A DNA stretch of 64,000 bases from JBKPNX01 sp046732855. Lineage in GTDB: Bacteria > Pseudomonadota > Alphaproteobacteria > Geminicoccales > Geminicoccaceae. How positions within the stretch are numbered: the stretch's first letter is position 1; every line of letters begins with the position of its first letter. A model generated the notes under the pieces. It had not been told where the DNA came from and did not search any database. It worked only from the letters and a program-made list of their open reading frames with translations. The position numbers were made by a program, and so were the translations under genes. Positions 43,089 to 52,045 of this stretch are shown one piece after another. Location of the stretch: positions 1-64,000 of the forward strand of contig JBKPNX010000184.1 in assembly GCA_046732855.1 (NCBI GenBank), read 5' to 3'.

Positions 43089-43292
43089 GATGTGGTCTTC
43101 CGTGCGCCACTCCGTGGCCTGATCTATCTCTGCGAGCTTGTCCCTATGGAGCGAAGGAAGCAAGCGCCGGAATATCGGCCCTGATTGGGGAGAATGGCTG
43201 CCAGTTTCAGACCGCGGCGCGGCGGTTCGTTCCGACACAGGCTCACGCCGACGTAGCGTCAACGGCGCCGCCTCTGGTAATTACCCGCGGCC

Positions 43293-44189
43293 ATGGACAC
43301 CGAAGACAGGCTCGAGCGCTGGCGCGATGCCGACACCTGGCCGGCCGAGCGGGCGCTCGCAGCGATGCTGGACAGCCAGATGGCGGCGTTCGGCGCGGTC
43401 AGGAACGCGCTGCCGGCGCTCGCGCGCGCGGCCGAAGAGGCAGCGGAGCGACTGGGTCGCGGCGGTCGCCTGGTCTATGCCGGCGCCGGCGCGTCGGGGC
43501 GGCTTGCCGTGCAGGACGGCGTCGAGCTGCACCCGACCTTCGGCTGGCCGCGCGCGCGGCTCCACTACCTGATCGCCGGGGGCGAGGCGGCGCTGGTGCG
43601 CTCGATCGAGGGCGCCGAGGACGACGCGGCGGCCGCCGCCGCTGCGGTCGACCGCCAGGCGCTCGTTGCCGCCGACGTGCTCGTCGCGGTCGCCGCATCG
43701 GGCCGTACCGTATTCACATGCGCCGTGCAGCGGGGCGCGCGTGCGGCCGGCGCGCTGACGATCGGGCTCGCCAACAACCCGGGCACGCCGCTGCTCGAAG
43801 AGGCGGAGATCCCGGTGCTGCTGGCGACCGGTCCGGAGTTTTTGGCCGGCTCGACCCGCATGGCCGCAGGCACGGCGCAGAAGATCGCGCTCAACCTGTT
43901 GTCGACCCAGACCATGATGGCGCTCGGCCGGGTCTACCAGGGCTTCATGGTCGACGTGGTCCCGACCAACGCCAAGCTGGTGGCGCGGGCCAAGGGCATC
44001 GTCCAGGCGCTCACGGAATGCGCGCCCGAGAAAGCGGCGGCACTCTGGGAACGCGCGGGCGGCGATCTCAAGCTCGCCGTGCTGCTCGCCGACGGCCTCG
44101 ACCTGGAACAGGCGAAGGCCCGCCTCGCGGACGCTGGCGGCAACCTCCGCCGCGCGCGCGCTCCAGTGCCGGGCGTCCTGAATCAGTGA
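43293..44189 (+). CDS. murQ: N-acetylmuramic acid 6-phosphate etherase
   Basis: 298 residues. The SIS-domain signature VYAGAGASGRLAVQDGVELHPTFG carries the catalytic Glu (in GVELHPT), and AASGRTVFTCAVQ plus GPEFLAGSTRMAAGTAQKIALN complete the phosphosugar site. The enzyme removes the lactyl ether from MurNAc-6-P, yielding GlcNAc-6-P and D-lactate. It connects AnmK and NagA encoded just downstream. Confidence 0.94.
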   Translation: MDTEDRLERWRDADTWPAERALAAMLDSQMAAFGAVRNALPALARAAEEAAERLGRGGRLVYAGAGASGRLAVQDGVELHPTFGWPRARLHYLIAGGEAALVRSIEGAEDDAAAAAAAVDRQALVAADVLVAVAASGRTVFTCAVQRGARAAGALTIGLANNPGTPLLEEAEIPVLLATGPEFLAGSTRMAAGTAQKIALNLLSTQTMMALGRVYQGFMVDVVPTNAKLVARAKGIVQALTECAPEKAAALWERAGGDLKLAVLLADGLDLEQAKARLADAGGNLRRARAPVPGVLNQ

Positions 44190-44401
44190 AGCAGACGCGC
44201 CGCCATTATGCACCCCTGGAGCTGGCTGGCCGTCATCGCGAGCCCCGAAGGGGCGTGTGGATCCAGTCTCCCTGGATGGCTTCGCTCCCACTGGTCGCCC
44301 ACGATGACGGGCTGATGGCGAACCGCTGCCATGACGGACTCCCGTCGGTCCGCTATGAACATCCCCCGCTCGGCTTGATGGCTGGCGCTACCTTTTACGC
44401 C

Positions 44402-45490
44402 TCACTTGCGGGGCGCCCGCGCCAGCCGGCCGCCGCACAGCGGCCGAGGCGCGCCAGTGGTCGCCGGAAACGAGATCGGCAAGCCGCGCAGCGTGCGCAC
44501 GGCGAGAAACGCGAACGCCTGCGCCTCGAGGCCATCGCCGTCGGCACCGATCGCCTCGATCGGCTCGACCGGAACGCCGAGGACCTCGGCGAGCAGGCGC
44601 ATCAGCGTGGCGTTGTGCCGGCCGCCGCCGGTGATGAGCCAGCGCCTTGGCGGGGCCGGCAGGTGCTCGCGCGCGCGCGCCACCGCCCGCGCGGTGAAGG
44701 CCGCGAGCGTCGCCGCGCCGTCCTCGAGCCCCAGCCCCTCGACGGTGGCCAGCGTGAAGTCAAGGCGGTCGAGCGATTTGGGCGGCGGCTGGTCGAAGTA
44801 CGCCTGCGCGAGCATGCCGGCGAGCCGGGCCTCATCGATCCACCCCGCCGCCGCGATCCGGCCGCCCTCGTCATACGGCCGACCGGTGAGTGCGCACACC
44901 CAATCGTCGATCAGTCCGTTGCCCGGCCCGGTGTCGAACGCGATCGGCTCGGCCTCGCCGATCCAGGTCACGTTGCCGACGCCCCCAAGATTGAGGATTG
45001 CGACCGGCTTGGCGAGCGCGGCGGCGAGCGCCCGATGATAGACCGGAGCGAGCGGCGCGCCCTGGCCGCCCGCGGCGACATCCGCGCTGCGGAAGTCGTA
45101 GACCACGTCGATGCCGGGCCGAGCCGCCAAGCGCCCGCCGTCGCCGAGCTGGCAGGTCCGGCGCTCCGCCGGCCGATGGAACAGCGTGTGGCCATGGAAG
45201 CCGACGACTTCGATCCGGCGGCGCGCCGGGGGCAACGTGGGCAGGAATGCTTCGACAGCCGCCGCGTGCGCATCGGTCAGGTCCCTTGCCAGCGCGGCGA
45301 GATCGTGCCCGGGATCTTCCGGAGCGCGCACGGCCCGATCGAGGCGCGCGCGCAACGCGGGGTCATAGGGCACGGTCACGGAGGGTCCGGTCCAGCCGAC
45401 CGTCTCGCCGTCGGTCTCGAGCGCGGCGACGTCCACTCCGTCCATCGACGTGCCGCTCATCAACCCGATCGCGCGATAGGCTTTGGCCAT
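44402..45490 (-). CDS. anmK: Anhydro-N-acetylmuramic acid kinase
   Basis: 362 residues. The start IGLMSGTSMDGVDVAALE is the family hallmark, and the later blocks ILNLGGVGNVTWI, FDTGPGNGLIDDWV and WLITGGGRHNATLM fill the ATP/sugar sites. It hydrolyses the 1,6-anhydro ring and phosphorylates anhMurNAc to MurNAc-6-P in the cytosol. It is divergent from nagA at 45553 (62-base gap), suggesting a shared control region. Confidence 0.95.
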   Translation of the reverse strand: MAKAYRAIGLMSGTSMDGVDVAALETDGETVGWTGPSVTVPYDPALRARLDRAVRAPEDPGHDLAALARDLTDAHAAAVEAFLPTLPPARRRIEVVGFHGHTLFHRPAERRTCQLGDGGRLAARPGIDVVYDFRSADVAAGGQGAPLAPVYHRALAAALAKPVAILNLGGVGNVTWIGEAEPIAFDTGPGNGLIDDWVCALTGRPYDEGGRIAAAGWIDEARLAGMLAQAYFDQPPPKSLDRLDFTLATVEGLGLEDGAATLAAFTARAVARAREHLPAPPRRWLITGGGRHNATLMRLLAEVLGVPVEPIEAIGADGDGLEAQAFAFLAVRTLRGLPISFPATTGAPRPLCGGRLARAPRK

Positions 45491-45552
45491 GCAGCGGCTC
45501 CGTTTGCGCCTGTCTATCCGATCCGGGCGCGTGGCGCCATGCGCGTGCAGCC

Positions 45553-46656
45553 ATGAGCACCACGATCGCAGGCCAGATCCTGACGCCTGAGGGCTTCGTG
45601 CAGGGGCGGCTGCGCTGCACCGCGGTCATCCGGGCGATCGAGCCGGCGGCGGATGCGCCCGCCGATCGGTTCGTGCTGCCGGGCTTCATCGACCTGCACG
45701 TCCACGGCGGCGCCGGCGCCGATGTCATGGCGGGCGCCGACGCGGTGCGCCAAATGGCCCGCTTCCACGCAAGCCACGGCACCACGGCGCTGCTCGCGAC
45801 CACGGTCACCTCGCCGCGGCACGAGCTGCTGGCAGCGTTTCGCGGCATCGGCGCGGCGATGGCGAGCCCCGACCCGGCGGCGGCCCGCCTGCTCGGGGCG
45901 CATCTCGAAGGCCCGTTCATCAGCCCGCAGGCGCTCGGTGCCCAGCCGCCGTTCGCCATCGGGCCCGACCTCGCGCTGGTCGACGAGCTCGCCGCGCTCG
46001 CGCCGATCCGGGTCGCGACCATGGCGCCCGAGATCGACCCGGACGGCGCCTTGCTGAGGCACTTCCGGGCGCTCGGCGCCCGCGCCCAGATCGGCCATAC
46101 CGCCTGCAGCTATGCCGAAGCGAGCGCAGCGCTCGCCGCCGGGGCCGCCGGGTTCACCCATCTGTTCAACGCGATGAGCGGCCTCCATCATCGCCGTCCG
46201 GGAGCGGTCGGCGCGGCGCTCGCGCACGCCCAGTGGGCCGAGCTGATCCTCGATTTCGTGCACGTCGACGAGGGCGCAGCGCGCGCGGCGCTGCGCGCGA
46301 TTCCGAACCTCTACTGCATCACCGATGCCGTGGCGGCGGCCGGCATGCTGCCCGGCGAGTATCGCCTCGGCCAGCACCGCGTTTTCAAGCAGGCCGATGC
46401 GGTGCGCCTGGCCGACGGGACGCTTGCCGGCAGCGTGCTGACCATGGACGGGGCGCTGCGCAATCTTTTGCATCTCGGCGTGCCGCTCGAAGACGCCGCG
46501 CGGCGCTGCGCGACGCTGCCGGCCGACCATCTCGGGCTTGCCGACCGGGGCCGGCTGGCCCCGGGCGCCGCGGCCGACGTGGTCGTGGTCAACCAGGGCG
46601 GTCGTCTCGAAGCGGTCCTGCTCGAAGGCCGACCCCTCGCGATCGCGCGCGACTGA
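45553..46656 (+). CDS. nagA: N-acetylglucosamine-6-phosphate deacetylase
   Basis: 367 residues from ATG 45553; an upstream in-frame opening from 44998 lies inside anmK and is spurious. Metal and catalytic motifs: GFIDLHVHGGAGAD, HLEGPFI, GHTACSYAEA, FTHLFNAMSG and the catalytic Asp in YCITDAVAAAG. It deacetylates GlcNAc-6-P to GlcN-6-P, the substrate of the SIS-domain deaminase. With anmK and murQ it completes peptidoglycan sugar recycling. Confidence 0.94.
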   Translation: MSTTIAGQILTPEGFVQGRLRCTAVIRAIEPAADAPADRFVLPGFIDLHVHGGAGADVMAGADAVRQMARFHASHGTTALLATTVTSPRHELLAAFRGIGAAMASPDPAAARLLGAHLEGPFISPQALGAQPPFAIGPDLALVDELAALAPIRVATMAPEIDPDGALLRHFRALGARAQIGHTACSYAEASAALAAGAAGFTHLFNAMSGLHHRRPGAVGAALAHAQWAELILDFVHVDEGAARAALRAIPNLYCITDAVAAAGMLPGEYRLGQHRVFKQADAVRLADGTLAGSVLTMDGALRNLLHLGVPLEDAARRCATLPADHLGLADRGRLAPGAAADVVVVNQGGRLEAVLLEGRPLAIARD

Positions 46657-46680
46657 GGTCCGTCGCCGGCGATCAGCCGG

Positions 46681-47373
46681 TCACCTGCCGGACGTGTCCG
46701 CCTGCGCGAGTTCGATGATCGAGCCGGATGCGGTCGAGGCATCGCCGGCGGCGAGCTCGGCGATCGCGCGCGCGACCTGAGCGGGCGGCGCGACGACCCC
46801 GGTCCGCTCGTCATCGAGAACCAGGCCGAACACCTGGATGCGGTTGGCCGCGAGCGACTCGGCGAAGCCCCGGGCCATCGCGCCGAGCGCGCCTCTGCCC
46901 GCCACTGCGGCCAAGGTGCGCGGCCCGTTGCCGCCGGTGCCGCCGATCGTGACGATCAGCGTCCCGTGCACACCAGTGCGGCGCATCATGCCGGCGGCGC
47001 CCTGCAGCAGGAGGAACGGCGCGCGTACCTTGACCGCGAGCAGCTGATCGAGCTTCTCGGGCGTGGTGTCTTCGAGCGGCAGGTAGGGCACCTCGCCGGC
47101 GCCCACGACCAGCACGTCGATGCGGCCAAACACCAGATCTGCCTCGGCGGTCACCGCGGCGCAGTCCTGGGCCCGGGCCAGATCGACCGGCAGGAAATGG
47201 GTCGGGCAGCCGGCCGCCGAGATGATCGCGGCGAGCGCCTGGCCCCGCTCGGCGCCGCGCCCGCACACCATCAGGCCAGCGGCGCGGCGCGTCGCCAGGA
47301 GCCGCGCGGTCGCTTCGGCCACTTCCGGGGAGCCGCCGGCGATCACCGCGATCTTGTCGGTCATGTCAGTCAT
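46681..47373 (-). CDS. Short-chain dehydrogenase-like protein lacking the catalytic Tyr/Lys
   Basis: 230 residues with an SDR-type Rossmann start (KIAVIAGGSPEVAEATARLL), and a DVLVVGAGEVPYLP segment in place of the usual NNAG. The active-site YxxxK is replaced by AVAGRGA (in TLAAVAGRGALGAMARG), and the expected Ser precedes as IVTIGGTGG. It therefore keeps the fold but probably not normal SDR catalysis, so a regulatory or binding role is possible. It converges on nagA, 24 bases away. Confidence 0.78.
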   Translation of the reverse strand: MTDMTDKIAVIAGGSPEVAEATARLLATRRAAGLMVCGRGAERGQALAAIISAAGCPTHFLPVDLARAQDCAAVTAEADLVFGRIDVLVVGAGEVPYLPLEDTTPEKLDQLLAVKVRAPFLLLQGAAGMMRRTGVHGTLIVTIGGTGGNGPRTLAAVAGRGALGAMARGFAESLAANRIQVFGLVLDDERTGVVAPPAQVARAIAELAAGDASTASGSIIELAQADTSGR

Positions 47374-47485
47374 GGCGATCTTCCGCGCGGCCGGGCAGCG
47401 CTGTCGATGGACAGCGGGTTGCCGAACAGGTGCAACGACGCCGAACTCTCATTCACACACAATTCCAGATAAAATCTACCCCAAC

Positions 47486-49564
47486 TCAGCGCGTCTGACG
47501 GCGCCAGCGCTCGATCGCCCGCTCCAGGAACGCTTCGTCCGGGTCGCGTCGCCAGGCGACGGCGAAGGACGGGTCGGCGCTGGACGGGCGGTGCTCGGGA
47601 TCCAGGTCGTTGAAGCGGATGTGCACCGGCACGGTCACGCCGTCGCCGACCACGACGGCTTCCTGGGTGTTCAGCGACGGCAGGCTCTCGACCAGCCAGC
47701 GGGCATTCTCCGGCAGCGCCCGCGCAACGGATGACTGGTCGTGCTCGTTGGTCAGGCGCAGCGCGAACACGGTGTTGCACTGCGCGAGGCTGCTGATCGC
47801 GACCTCGGACGGGCGCTGGCTGACCAAGCACAGGGTCACGCCATATTTGCGCCCCTCCTTCGCGATCCGGGAGATCACGCGCTTGGTCGGCGCGAACGCG
47901 GCCACCTCGTCCTGCGGCACGTAGCGATGCGCCTCCTCGCACACCAGCAGCACGGGCGGCGCCGCGCCGCGATCGCTCCACGCGGCGAGCTCAAACACCA
48001 GGCGGAACAGCACCGAGACCACGACGTCGACCACCTCGGATGGCAGGCCTGCGATGTCGATGATCGTGATCGGCTTGCCGTCCGCCGGGATGCGCAGCAG
48101 CTGCGCCAGGATCTGGCGCATGTTGTCGCGCACGGCGAGGCTTTCGAACATGAAGGCGTAGCGCCGGTCGGAACGCAGGCCCTCGATGCGCGAGATCAGG
48201 CCGAGGTACGAGGCGGCACCATCGGCCTTGTTGAACTTGCCCATACCCTCCTGGAGCGCCGCGATCAGGTCGGACAGCCGATAGGGTACCGGGGTGTCGA
48301 CCGTCAGATAGTCGTCCTCGGGCGACATGGCGCGTTTGGCCTGCACGATTGCATCCTTGAGGAGCGCGAGCTGGGTGAAGCGCTGCTCGCCCGGCTCGAC
48401 CAGGATGTGCGCGATCTCCTCGAAATTCAGCAGCCAGTACGGCAGCTGCAGATTGGACGGGTTCAGCAGCTCGGCCATGTCGGCGAAGGCGCTGGCGTAC
48501 TCGTTGTGCGGGTCGAGCAGCACCACGTGGCCGTTGGGGTGCTCGGCCAGGATCGAGCGCAGAATCACCGTGACCGCGCACGACTTGCCCGCCCCGGTGG
48601 TGCCGAGCACGGCGAAATGCTTGCCGAGCAGGCTGTCGGTCACGACGAACGCCGGCACCTTCTGATTGTGACGCAGCCGGCCGATGTGCACGTTGGAGGT
48701 GCGCGGCCGGGCATAGACCTTGGCCAGATCCCGGATCGTCACCGTGGTCACAGGCGCACCGAGCGGCGGATAGCGCGATACGCCGCGCTGGAACCCCGCG
48801 GTCGCCGCATCGCCAGTGGTCGGGATCTCGCCGAGGGTCTGGATCTCGAACACCGTGCGCTCGCCCTGGTGGCCGCTGCCGTCGCGCTCCCGGCGCAGCG
48901 CGTTGACCACGCCGAACACGCGCGATTCGGGGCCGCGCAACGACACCAGCGCGCCCATGCGCGCCGCCGACGCCGCGGTGTTGTCCTCGTCGTCGTAGAG
49001 CGTGCCCCAGAGCACCGGGCCGTGGATCCCGACGACACGGCCGATGGTCACGGCGATGTCATCGATTTCGTCGATCGGCGCTTCGTTGTCCTGAGGGTTA
49101 TTGCGAGACGCAATTTCAGCGCCGCTGCCGTTATGATACTGACCAAGCGAATCGGAGGTGCGCCGTGGTGCGTCGTCATGACTGCCGGCCAGTTCCGCAG
49201 CGAGCGAACTGGGTGACGCGAGCCCGGCGAAGCGGTCATCGCCGTCGCCCGGTCCACGCGTCTGGGGCGGGCCGCGACCTTCCAGAGAAGGTGTGGGGGG
49301 CGGACCCCGGTCGAGCTGGCCGTCCGGGCGATGCTCGAAGCTCGCAGGGGTGCCCGGCTCAGGTGCCTCCTGGCGAGGCTGCGCAGGCCAACCGGGCGCA
49401 GCGGCGCCATCGCCCGGATCCGGGGCGTGCGCGGCGGGGTCGGCGGGCCGCTCGCGCCGGACGTTGCCGAGCGATGTGGGCTCGGCGGCCGGATGCTCAC
49501 GGTCGCCCGCCCCTCTGCGGCCGAACGGCTGTGCCGGTGTGTTAGAAAAACGACCGAATCGCAT
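47486..49564 (-). CDS. HerA/FtsK-like hexameric ATPase
   Basis: 692 residues. An N-terminal region of about 160 residues is low-complexity, rich in Pro, Gly and Glu. It is followed by a HAS-barrel-like part (IGRVVGIHGPVLWG) and the ATPase: Walker A VLGTTGAGKSCAVT, HVVLLDPHNEYA, Walker B VLLVCEEAHRYVP, and an Arg-rich sensor SQRPSEVA. HerA-type proteins translocate DNA and usually pair with the NurA nuclease, but no nurA is adjacent. The first ATG (49564) lacks a ribosome site, so the true start may be nearer the HAS barrel. A DNA-repair or defence role is possible but not shown. Confidence 0.82.
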   Translation of the reverse strand: MRFGRFSNTPAQPFGRRGAGDREHPAAEPTSLGNVRRERPADPAAHAPDPGDGAAAPGWPAQPRQEAPEPGTPASFEHRPDGQLDRGPPPTPSLEGRGPPQTRGPGDGDDRFAGLASPSSLAAELAGSHDDAPRRTSDSLGQYHNGSGAEIASRNNPQDNEAPIDEIDDIAVTIGRVVGIHGPVLWGTLYDDEDNTAASAARMGALVSLRGPESRVFGVVNALRRERDGSGHQGERTVFEIQTLGEIPTTGDAATAGFQRGVSRYPPLGAPVTTVTIRDLAKVYARPRTSNVHIGRLRHNQKVPAFVVTDSLLGKHFAVLGTTGAGKSCAVTVILRSILAEHPNGHVVLLDPHNEYASAFADMAELLNPSNLQLPYWLLNFEEIAHILVEPGEQRFTQLALLKDAIVQAKRAMSPEDDYLTVDTPVPYRLSDLIAALQEGMGKFNKADGAASYLGLISRIEGLRSDRRYAFMFESLAVRDNMRQILAQLLRIPADGKPITIIDIAGLPSEVVDVVVSVLFRLVFELAAWSDRGAAPPVLLVCEEAHRYVPQDEVAAFAPTKRVISRIAKEGRKYGVTLCLVSQRPSEVAISSLAQCNTVFALRLTNEHDQSSVARALPENARWLVESLPSLNTQEAVVVGDGVTVPVHIRFNDLDPEHRPSSADPSFAVAWRRDPDEAFLERAIERWRRQTR

Positions 49565-50005
49565 GCGATGCCACTGCGGTGGGGACCCCGTATGCTAGCT
49601 TCCCAGCATTGCGCAGGCGTTAATGGCACGATTGACCCAGGCGTTAATGGCGCGTGCGCGAGATTTCACCCCGTCGGGAACAACTGCGGCGGCGCCGGCG
49701 TGTGGCTCGAGCGACGGCAGCGATCGGCCCGGCGCAGCCCGACGGGCAACCGTTTTTTCATAACGCAGGGACGATGGTGCGAACTTGCGAGGGGTGCCAA
49801 ATCGTGGTCACGTGCGTCTTCCGGGCAAATGAACGCTACAGGTGAAGCGGATACGCCACGGCGCCCGGACGCAGCAATGCGCACCTGGCCGCCGACCGCT
49901 GGTCCACGTGTGCCTCAGTGGCTCACCCACTCCTGCCATCAAGAGCTGCGGCGACATAGCGACCGCCGCGCCGCGCCTGACGAAGCTCCACTTGGTTCAA
50001 GCCGG
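49565..50005. other. Intergenic region with a 14-bp direct repeat
   Basis: The 441 bases carry no supported gene. CAGGCGTTAATGGC occurs at 49614-49627 and again at 49638-49651, a spacing of 24 bases, roughly two helical turns and a bit, as expected of a pair of regulator half-sites. The segment faces both the HerA-like gene (minus) and the PagL-like gene (plus). Confidence 0.4.
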
Positions 50006-50557
50006 ATGCGAAAGACGATGCGTTATATTTTCGCCAATGCCCTGTTATTTTGGCTCGTCTCCCCGAATGTCGCATGCGCCGGCGAGCCCGCCACCACCGC
50101 GTTCGCGCAGCTGGGGCCGATCGTGGTGCACGGCAACGAGCCGGACAATCTCCTGCTCGGCGCGGGCGTGTTCGATATCCGCGATCGGACCTCGGTGGCG
50201 GGCACAATCGAGTACCGCTTCGGGCGCAAGGTGTTCGTAGCCGGCCTGTCGCTTGGGCTTGTGTCTAATGTCGATGGGGGCTTGTTCGGGTACGTCGGCA
50301 CGTACGGCGATCTGTCATACAACAGGATCTATTTCACGCCTCAGGTCGCGATGGGCGGCTATCACGATGGAGACAGTTCGGACCTGGGCGGGGTGTTTCA
50401 GTTCCGCCTGTCCTTGGATGTCGCCTACCGGCTCGACAATGGCCATCGGGTTGGCATACGTGCGGCGCATATCTCGAACGGCGGCGTCAACCAGCAGAAC
50501 CCGGGCGAGGAGGAGCTGTACCTGACTTACTCGGTCCCGCTGGGCCCCTATTTGTGA
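50006..50557 (+). CDS. Lipid A 3-O-deacylase (PagL-like outer-membrane acyloxyacyl hydrolase)
   Basis: 183 residues from ATG 50006 (a second ATG at 50018), with a signal peptide (YIFANALLFWLVSPNVACA). The rest is an eight-strand-barrel-like alternation with the family's active-site block RAAHISNGGVNQQNPGEEELYLTYSVPL split by strands. His, Ser two residues later and Glu fourteen after the His have the spacing of the PagL His-Ser-Glu triad. It removes the 3-O acyl chain from lipid A in the outer membrane. It stands alone downstream of a regulatory-looking spacer. Confidence 0.82.
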   Translation: MRKTMRYIFANALLFWLVSPNVACAGEPATTAFAQLGPIVVHGNEPDNLLLGAGVFDIRDRTSVAGTIEYRFGRKVFVAGLSLGLVSNVDGGLFGYVGTYGDLSYNRIYFTPQVAMGGYHDGDSSDLGGVFQFRLSLDVAYRLDNGHRVGIRAAHISNGGVNQQNPGEEELYLTYSVPLGPYL

Positions 50558-50725
50558 GGGCGCCGCACCAGTAACATCGGGTCGGGGTTTGAACGACCGC
50601 GAATATCCCGCGCATGCGTCTCTGCGACAGATCCTCTAGCTTCCTGAAGCGGCGGCGAATGGAGATTGCGCTCACGGAACAAACGCGTAAGTTCAGGGAC
50701 ACAGTCAGGATCAGGGAGGTCCATC

Positions 50726-51166
50726 ATGGCAAGAGCTCACGCCAGTTCCGTGATCGATGCGCCAGTCGAGCAGGTCTGGAAAAGAATCCGCGACTTCAAC
50801 GGCCTGCCGAACTGGCATCCTGGCATCGCCAAGAGCGAGGTCGAGGGCGGCAAGCCGTCCGATCAGGTCGGCTGCATGCGTGTCCTCACGCTGCAGGACG
50901 GCGCGGTGATCCGCGAGCAGCTCCTCGAGATGTCTGACCTTGGGCACCACTACAGCTATTCGATCCTCCAATCGCCTCTGCCCGTCGCGAACTACCGGGC
51001 CACTTTGCGTCTGCGCCGGATCACAGACGGCAACCGCACCTTCGCCGAGTGGTCCGCGAGCTTCGATCCCCATCCCGCAGAGAAACAGGCCGAGACGGAG
51101 GATTTCATCAGCAACGCGGTGTTCCAGGGGGGCTTCGATGCGCTCAAGAAGCACTTTGGCGGGTAA
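50726..51166 (+). CDS. SRPBCC family protein (polyketide cyclase-like)
   Basis: 146 residues from ATG 50726 (GGAGG six bases upstream at 50715-50719); an upstream ATG at 50666 is discarded. The fold is marked by ASSVIDAPVEQVWKRIRDFN, LPNWHPGIAKSEVEGG and FAEWSASFDPHPAEK, typical of the START/polyketide cyclase-2 group that binds hydrophobic ligands. Substrate and role are unknown. Confidence 0.85.
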   Translation: MARAHASSVIDAPVEQVWKRIRDFNGLPNWHPGIAKSEVEGGKPSDQVGCMRVLTLQDGAVIREQLLEMSDLGHHYSYSILQSPLPVANYRATLRLRRITDGNRTFAEWSASFDPHPAEKQAETEDFISNAVFQGGFDALKKHFGG

Positions 51167-51292
51167 TCGCCGTCGTGCGCGCGATGGCTTCACGAGCAAT
51201 CGGTTCCGAGCGTTCCGCCGCGTCCGCTGACGTCCTGACCCGCGCGACGCTGCCTCATCGGGTCCGCCAGCAGGGGGCGTGTTGACGCCGGG

Positions 51293-52045
51293 TCAGTTCA
51301 CGGAGGGATTCCCGGCCAGAGTTTGCGCTGCCCTCGCTTCAGAGGCGTGAAGGTCACGCAGGCTGGCGAGAAAACGCGCCGCGCCGCTGACGTCGCGCCG
51401 CAGGACTTGGTGGCGGCGCTCGGCCTCAGTGTCGCTGCCCCAGCGCTCAATCTCGTACAGCTCATCCAGCAGGCTGGCCGCGAGCGCCGCTTCGGCGTCA
51501 AGGTGCCCGCGCAGCAGCGCTAGTCCCAGGACCAGCGAGCCGAGCGCCGTGGTCGCCGCGTGCATGCCGACCAGCGGCCAGTCGTCCAGGTCCTCGATGA
51601 CGCCGCGCAGGGCCGCGCGCGCGGCGGGGGGCTGGACCAGCGGCAGGATCGAGGTGGTCACGACAAGCCGGACTGCAAACGTCTCGCGCAACCATTCCAG
51701 CATCGGCTGCCACGCACGCTGCTGGCGCTGCACGAGCTCGAACGGCTCGGCGGCGCGATAACAGACGAGGTCCGTGTCGGTGTAGGCGATCACCTCCTCG
51801 ATCGCGGCCTGCCGCTGTGCCGGCATGCGGTCGATGGCCGTGCTCGCGAGGCGGGTCAGCGGCATAGTATCGGGTCGGATCGCGTCGGCCTGCTCCCGCC
51901 ACTCCTCCGCAATCGCCTCGGCGAGCGGCGCGGACGGCGCGCTCAACGCCTGCTTGGCCGGCGTGCGCACCGGGCGGCCATCGAGCAGGATGCGATGACC
52001 CTGCTCGCCCAGGTCGACCGTGACCTCCCGGTAAAAGCGTCTCAT
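51293..52045 (-). CDS. ATP12-family F1 ATP synthase assembly chaperone
   Basis: 250 residues from ATG 52045. The start FYREVTVDLGEQGHRILLDGRPVRTPAKQAL and the blocks MPLTRLASTAIDR, DTDLVCYRA and LELALLRG-like helices match the ATP12 chaperone, which binds F1-alpha during assembly. It occurs in alphaproteobacteria and mitochondria, so it is a lineage marker. Its ATG overlaps the end of the HAD phosphatase gene (52042-52045), and it ends the rarA-rluC-HAD-ATP12 operon. Confidence 0.9.
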   Translation of the reverse strand: MRRFYREVTVDLGEQGHRILLDGRPVRTPAKQALSAPSAPLAEAIAEEWREQADAIRPDTMPLTRLASTAIDRMPAQRQAAIEEVIAYTDTDLVCYRAAEPFELVQRQQRAWQPMLEWLRETFAVRLVVTTSILPLVQPPAARAALRGVIEDLDDWPLVGMHAATTALGSLVLGLALLRGHLDAEAALAASLLDELYEIERWGSDTEAERRHQVLRRDVSGAARFLASLRDLHASEARAAQTLAGNPSVN

